Shown: positions 47,201-56,438 of the stretch, piece after piece
Position numbering within the stretch: position 1 is the stretch's first letter
How the letters are laid out: every line of letters begins with the position of its first letter
Made by a program: the position numbers and the translations under genes
Notes under the pieces: generated by a model
Told to the model about the DNA's origin: nothing
What the model saw: the letters and a program-made list of their open reading frames with translations, nothing else
Database searches by the model: none
From: a virus
Strand: one strand, 5' to 3'
DNA length: 60,559 nt
IMG/VR virus record: IMGVR_UViG_3300020469_005303
Coordinates: 1-60,559 of that record

Positions 47201-50200
47201 TTCAGAACCTTGGAGTGAAGAAAACACGATGAAGTTATCGTGGAAAAACTTTAGAGAAGATGTCTCATTTTCTTATCCAATGGTAAAAAGAGGAAAAGAT
47301 ATTTCTATAATGAGAATTTATTCAAATGAAGCCAAGAATTTAGATGGTTCGTATAATGCTCTGAATATTATAGCAGAAGTTCATGCGAATGAGACTTTAA
47401 ATAATTCAAAAGTAAGACTGACATTAAATACTGGATTTGTAAACGGTGATGAATACTATTATGAATTTTTGTATCGTGGTTCAAAAAATGGTAAAAATTA
47501 TACATTAAATGAATTAAAAGAATCATACGATTATGATTGCACTCTACCACCAAATCAAGGCGAATATGTAGAGATACCTTCTGAAAAATTTATAGACCCT
47601 TTAAATTACACAACTTCGGCCAAATTATATTACAAGAGTGAAGATACACATTCTTATATTGAACCTTGGAGTGAAGACGATGCCATAGGGTTGTCATGGA
47701 AAAATTTCAGAGAAAATGTATCATTTTCATATCCTTCTGTAAAACGAGGAAGACTACCTTCTTTTATGGCAATTTATGCAAATGAAGCAAAACAAGATGA
47801 CGGTACATTTGATCCTAGATACATATTAGCAGAAATAGGAGCACAAGAAACATTAAATGGGGAAACTGTAAGACTTACTTTTAACACGGGTTTTGTTGGT
47901 GGAGATGAATATTTTTATGAATTTATTTATCGTGGGTCAATTGAAGGTACGCATTATACTCTGAATGAACTTAAGAATTTAATAGATAAAGATTATGCAG
48001 AAACCACTACCAATTCCGGACTAATACGTTATATTAAAGACTACGAAAATCTTAATATATTTAAGAAATGTAGATTGCCAAAATTTTATTCGAAAAAAGA
48101 AAACCAACTTTCCTATGTAGAGCCTTATTCTTCTGATGAAACGCAGGCAATATCGTGGAAAAACTTTAGAGAAAATGTCTCATTTTCATATCCTCAAATT
48201 GCATCTGGTTCTGAACCAAGTTTTATGACAATATATTCAAACGGTGCCAAGAGAATAGATGGATCTTATGACCCAATTTTTACACTTGCAGAGATTGGTG
48301 CATCTGACGCACTAAATGGAAAGTTAGTAAAACTTTTAATTTATGCAGACAATTGTAAGAATGATAAAACACAAGTATACGAATTTTTGTATAAAGGTTC
48401 AATAGAAGGTACTCATTTTACATTGAGTGAATTGAGAAATAAGTACGATTATGAATGTACTCTACCACCAAACTTGGGTATACCAGTCTTATTAAATAAA
48501 ATCAATGAAAATGCCGAAGAAGATAATCTACTATTCAGTAAAGCAGATGGAGGACTATCATATACAGAACCATATTCATCTGATGATGCTATTGCATTGT
48601 CATGGAAAAATTTCAGAGAAAATGTATCATTTTCGTATCCATCCGTAAAACGAGGAAATCATCCGTGTTTCATGGCAATTTATTCAAATGAAGCAAAGCA
48701 AACTGATGGAACATATGATCCTTCACATATATTAGCAGAAATAGGAGCACAAGAAACATTAAACGGAGAAACAGTAAGACTTACTTTTAATACAGGTTTT
48801 GTTGGAGGGGATGAATACTTTTATGAGTTTATTTATCGTGGATCAATTGAAGGCACACATTATACTTTGAATGAACTGAAAAATTTTATAGAATTTGATT
48901 GTACATTACCTCCAAACATGGGTGGTTTTGTATCATTATCTGATAAAGAATTTCTTGATCCACTGGATAACAAATTAAATGCCAAGTTTTTCTCAAAAGG
49001 AGAAGGTGGTCTTTCATATTCAGAACCTTGGTTTGGTGATGATATAATTAATATTTCGTGGAAAAATATTAGAGAGAATGTATCGTTTTCTTATCCATCC
49101 GTAAAAAAAGGTACATCACCAAACACTATGGCCATTTATGCAAATGAAGCAAAACAAGATGATGGAACATATGATCCTTTATACACACTTGCCGAAATAG
49201 GAGCACAAGAAACATTAAACGGAGAAACCGTAAGACTTACTTTTAATACGGGTTTTGTTGGAGGAGACGAATACTTTTATGAGTTTATTTACCACGGTTC
49301 ACTTCAAGGCACACATTATACAATAAATGAATTAAAAGAAACAATTGACTATGAGTGCATACTATCACCAAATCAAGGAGAGTATGTATCTTTATCAAAA
49401 ATAAATTTTGATGATTATTTATTAAATTCAGACAAAGCAAAGTTTTTTACGAAAATAAAAAATCAAGCTGCATTTAAACAAAACGAGAATAAAGATGAAG
49501 TGTCAATAAGTTGGAAGAACTTCAGAGAAAATGTTTCGTTTTCTTATCCAAGTGTAAAATCAGGTGTAGAACCAAGTTTTATGACGATATATGCAAACGG
49601 TGCGAAAAACAAAAAAGGTGATTATGATCCAATAAAAACACTAGCAGAAATTGGTGCAGAAGATACTTTAAATGGAAACGTGGTCAAATTAACATTTAAC
49701 CAAGGTTCAGTAAATGATGATGAATTCTTTTATGAATTTATTTACGATGGAAGTTTAGCGGGTACACACTACACACTTAATGAGCTTATGGAAAATAACT
49801 TATTGAAAAAAGTTGAGTCAACCACGCACATACAAAAAAGTAAATCTAATATAAACAATAGATTTTATGTTGAAAACTTAAATAGTATACAAATAGAAAC
49901 ATTACAAAAAAAATACACAAACTATCTAACAAGTAATGTAAATTCAAAAATCAAAAAAATTAAATCATTCGGTGAATTACCAGCAAATAGTGGTCATGAA
50001 GAAATAGTAAGAATACAGATAGATGATGATATATTACAATCGCAAAATCAAATAAAATTTTATAGTCAAAACAATTATTCTGCACATTCTGAAAATAGTA
50101 ATCTCGAAAACGAAATTGAAATTCATTGGAAATATTTCAGAGAGGGGGTGAGTTTTTACTATCCATCTATAAGAAAAAACGATACAAATGAAACTAATTC

Positions 50201-53200
50201 ATGTATGCGTTTATACATGGATCATGATAATAAAAATGGTTACGATAAAAATAAAATTATTGCTGAGATAAAGACAAGTAGTTCACTGAATGGAGAGATT
50301 GTGCGATTGAATTTAGTATCAAATACTAATAAAGAAATTTTTTATGAATTTTTATTTGACGGTACGAGTATTGGAACAGAGTATACTCTAAGTGAACTAA
50401 GTGAAAAGGTTTCTCCTAATTTGTCAAAACCACTAATAATTAACTCACCTGACTTAGAAAATTGTAAAATAAGAATTGATAAAGATAAAATATCTAACGG
50501 ATTACATAAACTTTATATATTACTAATTGATTCTGACAACCAACCAATAGGTACAGAGTCAATGATAGAAATGTATAATAATCCAATTGTATACAATCTA
50601 GAACCTAGACGAAATTTAGTCAAAAAGTCTTATACATATTCCGCAAATACAAAATCCGAATTCGGTAAAGGGATAGGTGCATCAGATAAATATTTTGTAG
50701 TAGGAAATCCATCTGATCGTAAATATTATGTAGACCAAACAACTTCATATACTGCCGGAAGTGCGTTCGTTTTTCGTGTAAATGAAACTAACTTGGATTT
50801 TCTTGAAAAGATATACGGAGAGGATACATCAGAAAATAATTTTAGCTCTGCATTTGGTAATGATGTCTCTGTACTTGGAAGTAATTTTTTGGTAGGAAGT
50901 CATTCAAAAGAAATGACAACTATTAATTTAAATGAAAGTGGAAATGCAAAAAAACTTGATATTGAAGATTTAGAATTTGGAGCAACCAAGTACGCAGATG
51001 AAATTTACCATACAAATGAAGCTCTTATTACCGATTATGAAATTGATCTAAATAGTAAAATAGGTGATGCGGTTGTCAAAGTAAAAATAGACGATTTAAA
51101 TATCAATAGGTTATTGATAAATGAAATGACACTTAAAGCAAACTTTATTGATACTGGTAATGAAACACTCAGAGTACATGGTGTGACAGGAGAAAACACA
51201 GAAGATATTAATGGAATATACAGACTAGTCAAATCCCCAATTAATATTGACTTTGGGTGTGATATTGATACTAATTTACAAACAAGAGTTTATATAAATA
51301 AAAATAATTGGTCTGTATTTTATGACAAATTACGCACTTGTTGGGTTTTAACAGACAAACCAAATATATCTGTTGAATATGAAATACCTTGTAATTGGAA
51401 TTCTGTTTTGGAAACATTTGAAAGAATAAATTTAATCAGTGAATTTAATCTTTTGACAGAGGAAATGTTAACAAGTGCGATCCAATTGTATAATGTAAGC
51501 AATCAAGATATAATAAGTAAGTGGAAATTATTAACTCAAACTAAAATACCAACGATATCTGTAAGTTATGCTAATTTAATAAGAGAACTTGAGTCAATAA
51601 GTAAACTAAAATTAAATCCACAATTGATTGAAGAAATATTTTATTTATACAGCTCAAATTCAAGAAAAAGAATATCTACAAGTATTTTGAAAAGATGGAA
51701 AGATTCGGAAAGCAACTTAGGTATGCTACCTTTTATATACGAACTTGATTCTGTAAATCCAATTTCATTAAACTTTAGTTTACTTGTAAAAACATTGGAT
51801 ATATATAAACTTAAAGATTACGAAATATTAAAATCATGGTCAGTCAAACTTGGGTATAATCACCTGTTGGGAGACTTGCTAAGAGAAATTAGACCTTCAT
51901 ATCATGATAGGTTATCTATATATAATTTACGATTGTTGACAAAAATTGCAACTGATTTTATAAGTCAACGTAAATACAGTACGATAACGACACAAACTGA
52001 TGACTGTCCAGAGGTAGAAAATTTTATTTTGACAGAAGAAGAACTAGGTCAATATGGAAAAAAGTGGAAACCTAATGTTGATCGTGGGTTTTTATTAAGT
52101 GATGTATTCAAGGATATAAATAAAAATGTGAATATTAATTTTGCAATTTCAAACGAGACATCGGATGAAGATATGCCAAGAAGTTTTATGTCTGGTGTTG
52201 GGTTGCTCGAAGACAAAGATATCAAAATTAATTCAAATAACGATACAATAGGAGAGCATTCTTCACTTACATGGGGAATCTATCGTGACAAAACAGAAAT
52301 AGTAGGAAATTATATACATTTTTACGTAAATATTCTACCTGATGTAGAATTGGATAGTACATTGGTTTTTGTATACAATTCAATTAAATCAGCAATCAAC
52401 GGATATGTGTATTATTATTCTATTAATAATGATACGAATAAATGTAGAAAAATCAAGAGAATGAAAACAAATAAAACAAAATATTCTTGTAAAAAGCAAT
52501 ATGGTCATTCTGTAAGTTTAAGCAAGAATTTTATTTCAGTTGGTTCTCCTGTACTTGGTAACTTCAACATTGATGAAATATCTACGTTCGGAGGACGTTC
52601 GGTTGTTTCGTTTGGAGATTCTGAAAAGCTATTTATTGAATATAATGTCATACCACCGACTCTCATAAACGATTTCAGTAAAAAAATAGTTGGGTCTATA
52701 ATTTCGTATGACCATGCAGCCATATTAGATAATAAAAGTCAATTTATAGGTAATGTATTTTATAAGAACGGTGTTATTGCTCTAACAGATAGAACTGGTT
52801 ATTTTTCCGAGTTGTTAAGTAATAGTGGAACATCAGGATTTGAGTTAGAATTTAAATCAATGCATACTTTATATGAAAACGAAATACTATGTAAAGTTGA
52901 ACCACATGAATTTAACTTTAGTACCAATCCTACATCTGTTCAATCGGGACAAATTTCATACGATATAAATCAAGATGGTAAATTTGACATAATTGATGCG
53001 TCCTACATATTTAAATACATAATGGGTGAGGTAGGTGATATAGAAATTACAGATGATGAAATAATTGAAAATGAAACATCAATAAAATTGTCTGCAAAAA
53101 ATAAATGGCCCAAACAAGACTTATTAATGACAGAATCTGAAGATGTATTGTTAATGGATTTATTTTTTAATTCAGATATAATTGAAAATCGACCAACACA

Positions 53201-53624
53201 TGAAAAAGTTATTTCAAATTTAAAACAAAAATATGAGAATGGAGAGTTCGATATAAATGGTGACGGAAAAACCGATGAAGTTGATGCAAATTTATTATTA
53301 AGATACTTCGTGGGAAGACGAGGTACATATTTAACAAGAGACTTAGTTAGTAAATATGATAATTCAACACGAAGTGATGCAAATACGATAATTAAATTTT
53401 TAGATGAAAAAACAGGTAAGAATTTAGGAAGAGAAATATTAAAAGATTTTCAAGACTTTTCTGAAAATGACAAACAAGATTCTACTGGAAGTTATCTTGC
53501 TCCTTATGCAACAACAATTGGATTATATAGTGGATTAGAACTTGCAATGGTTGCAAAATTAGGGAAGCCTGTTAAAATACTTCCAAACTATCCTATAAAC
53601 TTTTTAATAAAATTTGATAATTAA
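44226..53624 (+). CDS. Giant modular adhesin, 3132 aa
   Basis: The start is GTG at 44226. Domains in order: FG-GAP/integrin-like beta-propeller repeats (about 243-425 and 660-710, for example DFGESISTDGDFIAVGSP); eight SWKNFRE modules (about 822-2064); further FG-GAP-like repeats (about 2137-2235 and 2756-2790); an ANGxY-like module (about 2316-2392); two dockerin-like calcium loops (D2913-D2924 and D3009-D3020); and a C-terminal TTIGLY/VAKLGKP motif shared with the 472-residue protein. It is probably a long calcium-stabilised tail adhesin that recognises surface glycans or proteins. The architecture is visible; the ligand is unknown. Confidence 0.75.
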   Translation: MIKVLKLSNKSVTRFKTNKKWNYSTLDSGSNIVLEQGDNIPLFSSSINKLSTEQNNSEFKLNLRVGKKVTGTFFSKDSKYFNAEKEPLNYDGSYQRVVYNSIKHLFYNDYGTVGDIENDSYYKNPINIFGSETGIYSPQNFSSKTLEVDKRSERRVMSDEVTVLEIPANVFGEKIKPGTLKIIDHSSEFESIEIVDDGNTNLIVGTNSFNNISELNLNSFFNSISETSSVDQKINIDYTDLSYGYEVDSHGDFLLSGAPTLSTSISENQSGRASLHKFNPISKKHELVKNFYCPFTQNGLAHENRNDNCQFIITELEDVISTENFLVNDDFGKSVSINESICAIGSPKSHINGRNNDQPTGHIFIYEKNKGGKENWGIINVFEGTPDSDFGESISTDGDFIAVGSPNFENGVGCVYVFKKTKRTKEHPWIKTSSVYDSYQWNDVLSKYEGTPTQDTEEYSKYLKDRDGIISRRISKTIKELKKLLNTGVISDIEYINAIPTKDDYSEVYPYNYLYTDNVEECEDKSNWYNQKIWSKNTHPATRCKFAEDEKHYKKSSWPGYMTDEKTDLYIPNPAHEQNKDNKWAYRWKLQNVVGNAEDINLFGDNDDCELDNLSMFSNSNLNSFGDDSGFPLTEYSETPKESIGDTTYDLIGTIKSPDLSSKRFGEKVVIKGNKLYASTHTTDFPRCYMFVKTTNEHGCEVWELKNTISETELIGHTNNSMIDESVLHSVELNHYDTYFDIKICPSVSSTSDSTGIPTFNKWIYSFDQPILSSENKILGGTRVDACDSICKDYNSYKYYSRFSKIKEKQAAQIPANYGEQINLPMLNDKAKFFSKAEFADSFYHPSDNSIGISWKNARENVSFAYTNVTPGNFPNFMTIYSNEAKQSDGTYDPLHTLIEIGGHETLNNQLVRLIIDSERGNTEHFYEFIYRGSIEGTHYTLNELKEKIEYECTLPPNKGVYTTIANELFIDGLGNKQNAKLFSKGENDLQYSEPWSEENTMKLSWKNFREDVSFSYPMVKRGKDISIMRIYSNEAKNLDGSYNALNIIAEVHANETLNNSKVRLTLNTGFVNGDEYYYEFLYRGSKNGKNYTLNELKESYDYDCTLPPNQGEYVEIPSEKFIDPLNYTTSAKLYYKSEDTHSYIEPWSEDDAIGLSWKNFRENVSFSYPSVKRGRLPSFMAIYANEAKQDDGTFDPRYILAEIGAQETLNGETVRLTFNTGFVGGDEYFYEFIYRGSIEGTHYTLNELKNLIDKDYAETTTNSGLIRYIKDYENLNIFKKCRLPKFYSKKENQLSYVEPYSSDETQAISWKNFRENVSFSYPQIASGSEPSFMTIYSNGAKRIDGSYDPIFTLAEIGASDALNGKLVKLLIYADNCKNDKTQVYEFLYKGSIEGTHFTLSELRNKYDYECTLPPNLGIPVLLNKINENAEEDNLLFSKADGGLSYTEPYSSDDAIALSWKNFRENVSFSYPSVKRGNHPCFMAIYSNEAKQTDGTYDPSHILAEIGAQETLNGETVRLTFNTGFVGGDEYFYEFIYRGSIEGTHYTLNELKNFIEFDCTLPPNMGGFVSLSDKEFLDPLDNKLNAKFFSKGEGGLSYSEPWFGDDIINISWKNIRENVSFSYPSVKKGTSPNTMAIYANEAKQDDGTYDPLYTLAEIGAQETLNGETVRLTFNTGFVGGDEYFYEFIYHGSLQGTHYTINELKETIDYECILSPNQGEYVSLSKINFDDYLLNSDKAKFFTKIKNQAAFKQNENKDEVSISWKNFRENVSFSYPSVKSGVEPSFMTIYANGAKNKKGDYDPIKTLAEIGAEDTLNGNVVKLTFNQGSVNDDEFFYEFIYDGSLAGTHYTLNELMENNLLKKVESTTHIQKSKSNINNRFYVENLNSIQIETLQKKYTNYLTSNVNSKIKKIKSFGELPANSGHEEIVRIQIDDDILQSQNQIKFYSQNNYSAHSENSNLENEIEIHWKYFREGVSFYYPSIRKNDTNETNSCMRLYMDHDNKNGYDKNKIIAEIKTSSSLNGEIVRLNLVSNTNKEIFYEFLFDGTSIGTEYTLSELSEKVSPNLSKPLIINSPDLENCKIRIDKDKISNGLHKLYILLIDSDNQPIGTESMIEMYNNPIVYNLEPRRNLVKKSYTYSANTKSEFGKGIGASDKYFVVGNPSDRKYYVDQTTSYTAGSAFVFRVNETNLDFLEKIYGEDTSENNFSSAFGNDVSVLGSNFLVGSHSKEMTTINLNESGNAKKLDIEDLEFGATKYADEIYHTNEALITDYEIDLNSKIGDAVVKVKIDDLNINRLLINEMTLKANFIDTGNETLRVHGVTGENTEDINGIYRLVKSPINIDFGCDIDTNLQTRVYINKNNWSVFYDKLRTCWVLTDKPNISVEYEIPCNWNSVLETFERINLISEFNLLTEEMLTSAIQLYNVSNQDIISKWKLLTQTKIPTISVSYANLIRELESISKLKLNPQLIEEIFYLYSSNSRKRISTSILKRWKDSESNLGMLPFIYELDSVNPISLNFSLLVKTLDIYKLKDYEILKSWSVKLGYNHLLGDLLREIRPSYHDRLSIYNLRLLTKIATDFISQRKYSTITTQTDDCPEVENFILTEEELGQYGKKWKPNVDRGFLLSDVFKDINKNVNINFAISNETSDEDMPRSFMSGVGLLEDKDIKINSNNDTIGEHSSLTWGIYRDKTEIVGNYIHFYVNILPDVELDSTLVFVYNSIKSAINGYVYYYSINNDTNKCRKIKRMKTNKTKYSCKKQYGHSVSLSKNFISVGSPVLGNFNIDEISTFGGRSVVSFGDSEKLFIEYNVIPPTLINDFSKKIVGSIISYDHAAILDNKSQFIGNVFYKNGVIALTDRTGYFSELLSNSGTSGFELEFKSMHTLYENEILCKVEPHEFNFSTNPTSVQSGQISYDINQDGKFDIIDASYIFKYIMGEVGDIEITDDEIIENETSIKLSAKNKWPKQDLLMTESEDVLLMDLFFNSDIIENRPTHEKVISNLKQKYENGEFDINGDGKTDEVDANLLLRYFVGRRGTYLTRDLVSKYDNSTRSDANTIIKFLDEKTGKNLGREILKDFQDFSENDKQDSTGSYLAPYATTIGLYSGLELAMVAKLGKPVKILPNYPINFLIKFDN
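46690..50420 (+). repeat. Eight-copy SWKNFRE module array
   Basis: Eight units of about 140-205 residues (boundaries near 46690, 47101, 47561, 48020, 48479, 48923, 49379 and 49994). Core elements are SWKNFRENVSFSYP, FMTIYANEAK, DPxxTLAEIGA, TLNGETVRLTFN and YEFIYRGSIEGTHYTLNELK. Most units end in YECTLPPNxG, which joins them. Units 3 and 5 share about 50 identical residues but differ at roughly fourteen silent positions. Confidence 0.92.
52962..53285 (+). other. Dockerin-like calcium-binding pair
   Basis: Two loops, DINQDGKFDIID (residues 2913-2924) and DINGDGKTDEVD (3009-3020), each followed by a hydrophobic helix and a glycine (FKYIMGE, LRYFVGR). They match the DxNxDGxxDxxD calcium loop of type I dockerins. 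The spacing of 96 residues is longer than the usual 30-35, so they may be two half-dockerins or generic calcium loops. Confidence 0.7.
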
Positions 53625-53635
53625 GCAAAGTTACT

Positions 53636-53646
53636 TAATATTTATG
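53636..53646 (+). promoter_or_regulatory. Late-promoter-like motif TAATATTTATG
   Basis: Lies 11 bases after the giant adhesin stop and 32 bases before the ATG at 53679, which has its own GGAGA ribosome site. Confidence 0.4.
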
Positions 53647-53678
53647 AATAACAACCTATTAAACGGAGAAAAAACAAA

Positions 53679-54245
53679 ATGAGTTTAGATGCAAAAACAC
53701 AAAATGCAAGATCAAAAACACTTACGAATTCAAGTGGACGTTGGTCTGTAGATGAATCCCTTAAAGGAAAAGGACTTGAGGCTTTATACGCAAAGGCGTC
53801 AGGAAGTATTTACACAGCAATGGGTGGAGGAAATCTACCAGCAGGAGCAGTTTCACCTGGATTAAACGAGCAAATCGGTTCTGGAATGAATCGTACTAAT
53901 GGCGGTCAAAGTTTCTTTGGATTTGGTCGTGGTAATGATCGTGGTTCTGCGGAAAATCTTGGTTCAGAAAATATTGCAGGTGGTGGTCGTAAACAACAAC
54001 CACCAAAACAACGTGGTGAAGGTGGAGTTTTAGGTTTTACTACATTTCGTGTTCCTATGACTGATCACGATTATGGTGCAAATGCACAAAAAGTGGAAGA
54101 GTTAGCACAATCAAGTTGGTATACACAAGGTCTTAAAGGTCCAAAAAAATATGGAACTACAATGACAGGACTTGGTGGTCGTAGTAAAAGTTCACGTGGT
54201 CGTGAAGACGGTGGTGCTGGAAGTGGTGGTCAAAGTAAATACTAA
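53679..54245 (+). CDS. Gly-rich protein of unknown function, 188 aa
   Basis: GGAGA precedes the ATG. The protein is rich in Gly, Ser, Arg and Gln, with segments such as GGQSFFGFGRGNDRG and a C-terminal SKSSRGREDGGAGSGG. A more ordered part (FTTFRVPMTDHDYGANAQKVEELAQ) sits in the middle. Composition suggests a disordered or nucleic-acid-binding protein made in quantity. Codons such as GGT/GGA repeat strongly. A family was not recognised. Confidence 0.6.
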   Translation: MSLDAKTQNARSKTLTNSSGRWSVDESLKGKGLEALYAKASGSIYTAMGGGNLPAGAVSPGLNEQIGSGMNRTNGGQSFFGFGRGNDRGSAENLGSENIAGGGRKQQPPKQRGEGGVLGFTTFRVPMTDHDYGANAQKVEELAQSSWYTQGLKGPKKYGTTMTGLGGRSKSSRGREDGGAGSGGQSKY

Positions 54246-54289
54246 TTTACTTCTTGCCTTTTTAGTTTAAAAAGCATAACATATAGGTT

Positions 54290-54820
54290 ATGCAAAATAA
54301 ATCCTATTGTTTAGGATTAGATATCAGTTCTACGGTTGTTGGTTATTGTTATTCTTCTTCTAAAAATAAAGTAAGTCACGCAGGATATATAGATATTCGT
54401 AAAGAAATCAGTATCAAGCAAAAAGCACATAATGTTGCTGAAATACTAGATAAACTAGAAATAGAACCTTCGATAATTATAGTTGAAGATACATTAAGTG
54501 GTTTTGGTGGAGGAAGAACCAGTCAGCAAACTATTGTTAAGTTAGCAAAGTGCAATGCAGTAATAAGTTATGTAATAGAAGCATTGTATGAATTAGATGT
54601 AGAACACGTGAATGTTTCATCTCTTCGTAAGGCTGTATTCGGAAAAAGTCGTGAACAAGGAGTTGATAGTAAAACATTTGTACGTGAACAACTTGAGAAA
54701 AAGATTGATTTAAGTAAATTTATCGTCTATAATAGTAGAAAAAATTATGATAAAAGAAACTACGATATGTTGGACGCAACGGTAGCATCATTATATCATT
54801 GGCATACTATTGACAATTAA
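54290..54820 (+). CDS. RuvC-like Holliday-junction resolvase
   Basis: The 176-residue protein has the RNase H-like resolvase layout. D11 lies in GLDISSTVVGY, E66 and D67 in IIIVEDTLSG, and D159 and D162 in YDMLDATVAS. These supply the four acidic metal ligands. It probably resolves branched DNA before packaging, the role endonuclease VII plays in T4. AGG is found close to the ATG. Its stop overlaps the primase start by one base. Confidence 0.85.
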   Translation: MQNKSYCLGLDISSTVVGYCYSSSKNKVSHAGYIDIRKEISIKQKAHNVAEILDKLEIEPSIIIVEDTLSGFGGGRTSQQTIVKLAKCNAVISYVIEALYELDVEHVNVSSLRKAVFGKSREQGVDSKTFVREQLEKKIDLSKFIVYNSRKNYDKRNYDMLDATVASLYHWHTIDN

Positions 54821-55746
54821 TGGGGATTTCCGAACAAAAACTATATGCTTTATTACAAAAAGTGTTAGGTGAAGGTAAAATCGTCTCTAAGGACGAAGCA
54901 ATGTTTGTGTGTCCGTTTTCTCATCACCATAAACCAAAGTTGGCAGTAAACCTCACAACACAACGGTGGCAAAGTTGGATTGATACAAACGCAAAAGGAC
55001 GTAGTATTTTTGCGTTATTCAAAAGAATACAAGTTCCAAGCAATTATTTTGCGGAGTTGTCTAAAATCGTTAAACTTCCAAAAAACACTAAACTCGCAGA
55101 CACCGAAGAGCAATTTGTATCATTACCTTATGAATTTAAAAGATTGACTGAAACACATACTGACTTTTCTTATTCTAAAGCAATGAAGTATTTAAAAAAT
55201 CGTGGAATTCAATCATATGATATTGAACGATATGATATAGGATATTGCGATAAAGGAGATTATGCAGGTCGTATTATTGTTCCATCGTTCGATGTAGACA
55301 ATAAATTAAATTACTTTCTTGCAAGAGATTTTACAGGAACTGCGTATTTGAAGTATAAGAATCCACCTGTAAGCAAAGATGTTGTAGTATTTGAAAACCA
55401 AATAGATTTTTCTGAACCATTGATTTTATGCGAAGGGGTATTTGATGCAATAGCAATTCGCAGAAATGCAATTGCTTTGCTTGGAAAAAATATTCCAAGC
55501 AAACTCAAACTACGTTTAATAGAACATGGTGTAAAAGAAGTTAGCATTGTATTAGATAATGATGCGTATAAAAATGCACTATACATATCAGAAACTTTAA
55601 TGAACGATAATATAAAAGTAAAATTAATCAGAATGGGAAATGAAGACGCTGCCGATTTAGGATTTAACAAAATTATTCATAGAATCAAAGAAACCAGTTT
55701 TCTTGATTTTAGTGAATTAATGAATCAAAAGTTATGCATGAATTAA
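54820..55746 (+). CDS. TOPRIM DNA primase, gp61-like
   Basis: The 308-residue protein has an N-terminal putative zinc motif (FVCPFSHHHKPKLAV) and a TOPRIM domain with LILCEGVFDAIAI (catalytic Glu) and VLDNDAYKN (DxD-type), followed by an AADLG end segment. Together these are the signature of DnaG/gp61-type primases that lay RNA primers for lagging-strand synthesis. No helicase domain is fused, as in T4. The start overlaps the resolvase stop and the end overlaps the nuclease start by 13 bases, so this is one operon. Confidence 0.85.
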   Translation: MGISEQKLYALLQKVLGEGKIVSKDEAMFVCPFSHHHKPKLAVNLTTQRWQSWIDTNAKGRSIFALFKRIQVPSNYFAELSKIVKLPKNTKLADTEEQFVSLPYEFKRLTETHTDFSYSKAMKYLKNRGIQSYDIERYDIGYCDKGDYAGRIIVPSFDVDNKLNYFLARDFTGTAYLKYKNPPVSKDVVVFENQIDFSEPLILCEGVFDAIAIRRNAIALLGKNIPSKLKLRLIEHGVKEVSIVLDNDAYKNALYISETLMNDNIKVKLIRMGNEDAADLGFNKIIHRIKETSFLDFSELMNQKLCMN

Positions 55747-56438
55747 AATCAAGTTTAAAAAATGTTGAGAAGGTGTATCATCTTGCTGATATACATATTC
55801 GTAATGTAAAACGACACACCGAGTATTCTTTGGTATTTGAAAATTTTTACAAACAAGTTAAAAATGATAATCTTGATAATGCAATTATTTTTATTGGTGG
55901 GGATATCGCTCATGCTAAAACAGAAATGAGTCCCGAGTTAATAAAACAAATTTCTTCGTTTCTTAGAGAATGCTCAAAGTTACACCCAACTATCGTTATA
56001 GCAGGTAACCACGATTGTAATTTAAATAATCCTGATCGTCTGGATGTATTGTCACCTATCATGGATATGATGGATGATGATAATTTATTTTATTTAAAAG
56101 ATACAGGAATATATAAATTGGGTGATGTTGCTATTGGTGTGTTTGGAATATTTGAAGAACCGTCTGAGTATATCCACGGAGATAAAATAGATGATACCGA
56201 AATAAAAACCAAGATAGCAGTTTACCACGGAGCAGTCAGACGAAGTATGACTGACATAGGATATATAGTCGTGGGTGGAGATGTAAGTTTACCACAATTT
56301 GATGGATATGATATTGTAATGCTAGGAGACATCCATAAGTACCAAGTACTTCAGGAATATAAAACAGAACATCGTTTTGTTCCAGAAAGCAAAGTTGATT
56401 CGTATAAATTAGACGGTTGGGATGTTTGTGATGAATAG
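55734..56438 (+). CDS. gp47: SbcD/gp47-like phosphoesterase, N-terminal part
   Basis: The 234-residue protein has all calcineurin-type metal motifs: LADIH (19-21), GGDIAH (around 55-60), GNHD (91-94), YHGAV (His164) and GDIH (197-200). It stops soon after, at residue 234, without the conserved strand (YSGSMIQQNHGE) that usually follows; that strand is found instead at the start of the ORF at 57296. Between them lies a glycosyltransferase gene. The nuclease is therefore split, and both parts may still assemble. Its stop overlaps the glycosyltransferase start. Confidence 0.85.
   Translation: MHELKSSLKNVEKVYHLADIHIRNVKRHTEYSLVFENFYKQVKNDNLDNAIIFIGGDIAHAKTEMSPELIKQISSFLRECSKLHPTIVIAGNHDCNLNNPDRLDVLSPIMDMMDDDNLFYLKDTGIYKLGDVAIGVFGIFEEPSEYIHGDKIDDTEIKTKIAVYHGAVRRSMTDIGYIVVGGDVSLPQFDGYDIVMLGDIHKYQVLQEYKTEHRFVPESKVDSYKLDGWDVCDE

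Noticed and set aside
54246-54289. Possible terminator after the Gly-rich gene
   Set aside because: The CTTTTT/AAAAAG pairing is A/T-only and is not followed by a T run.
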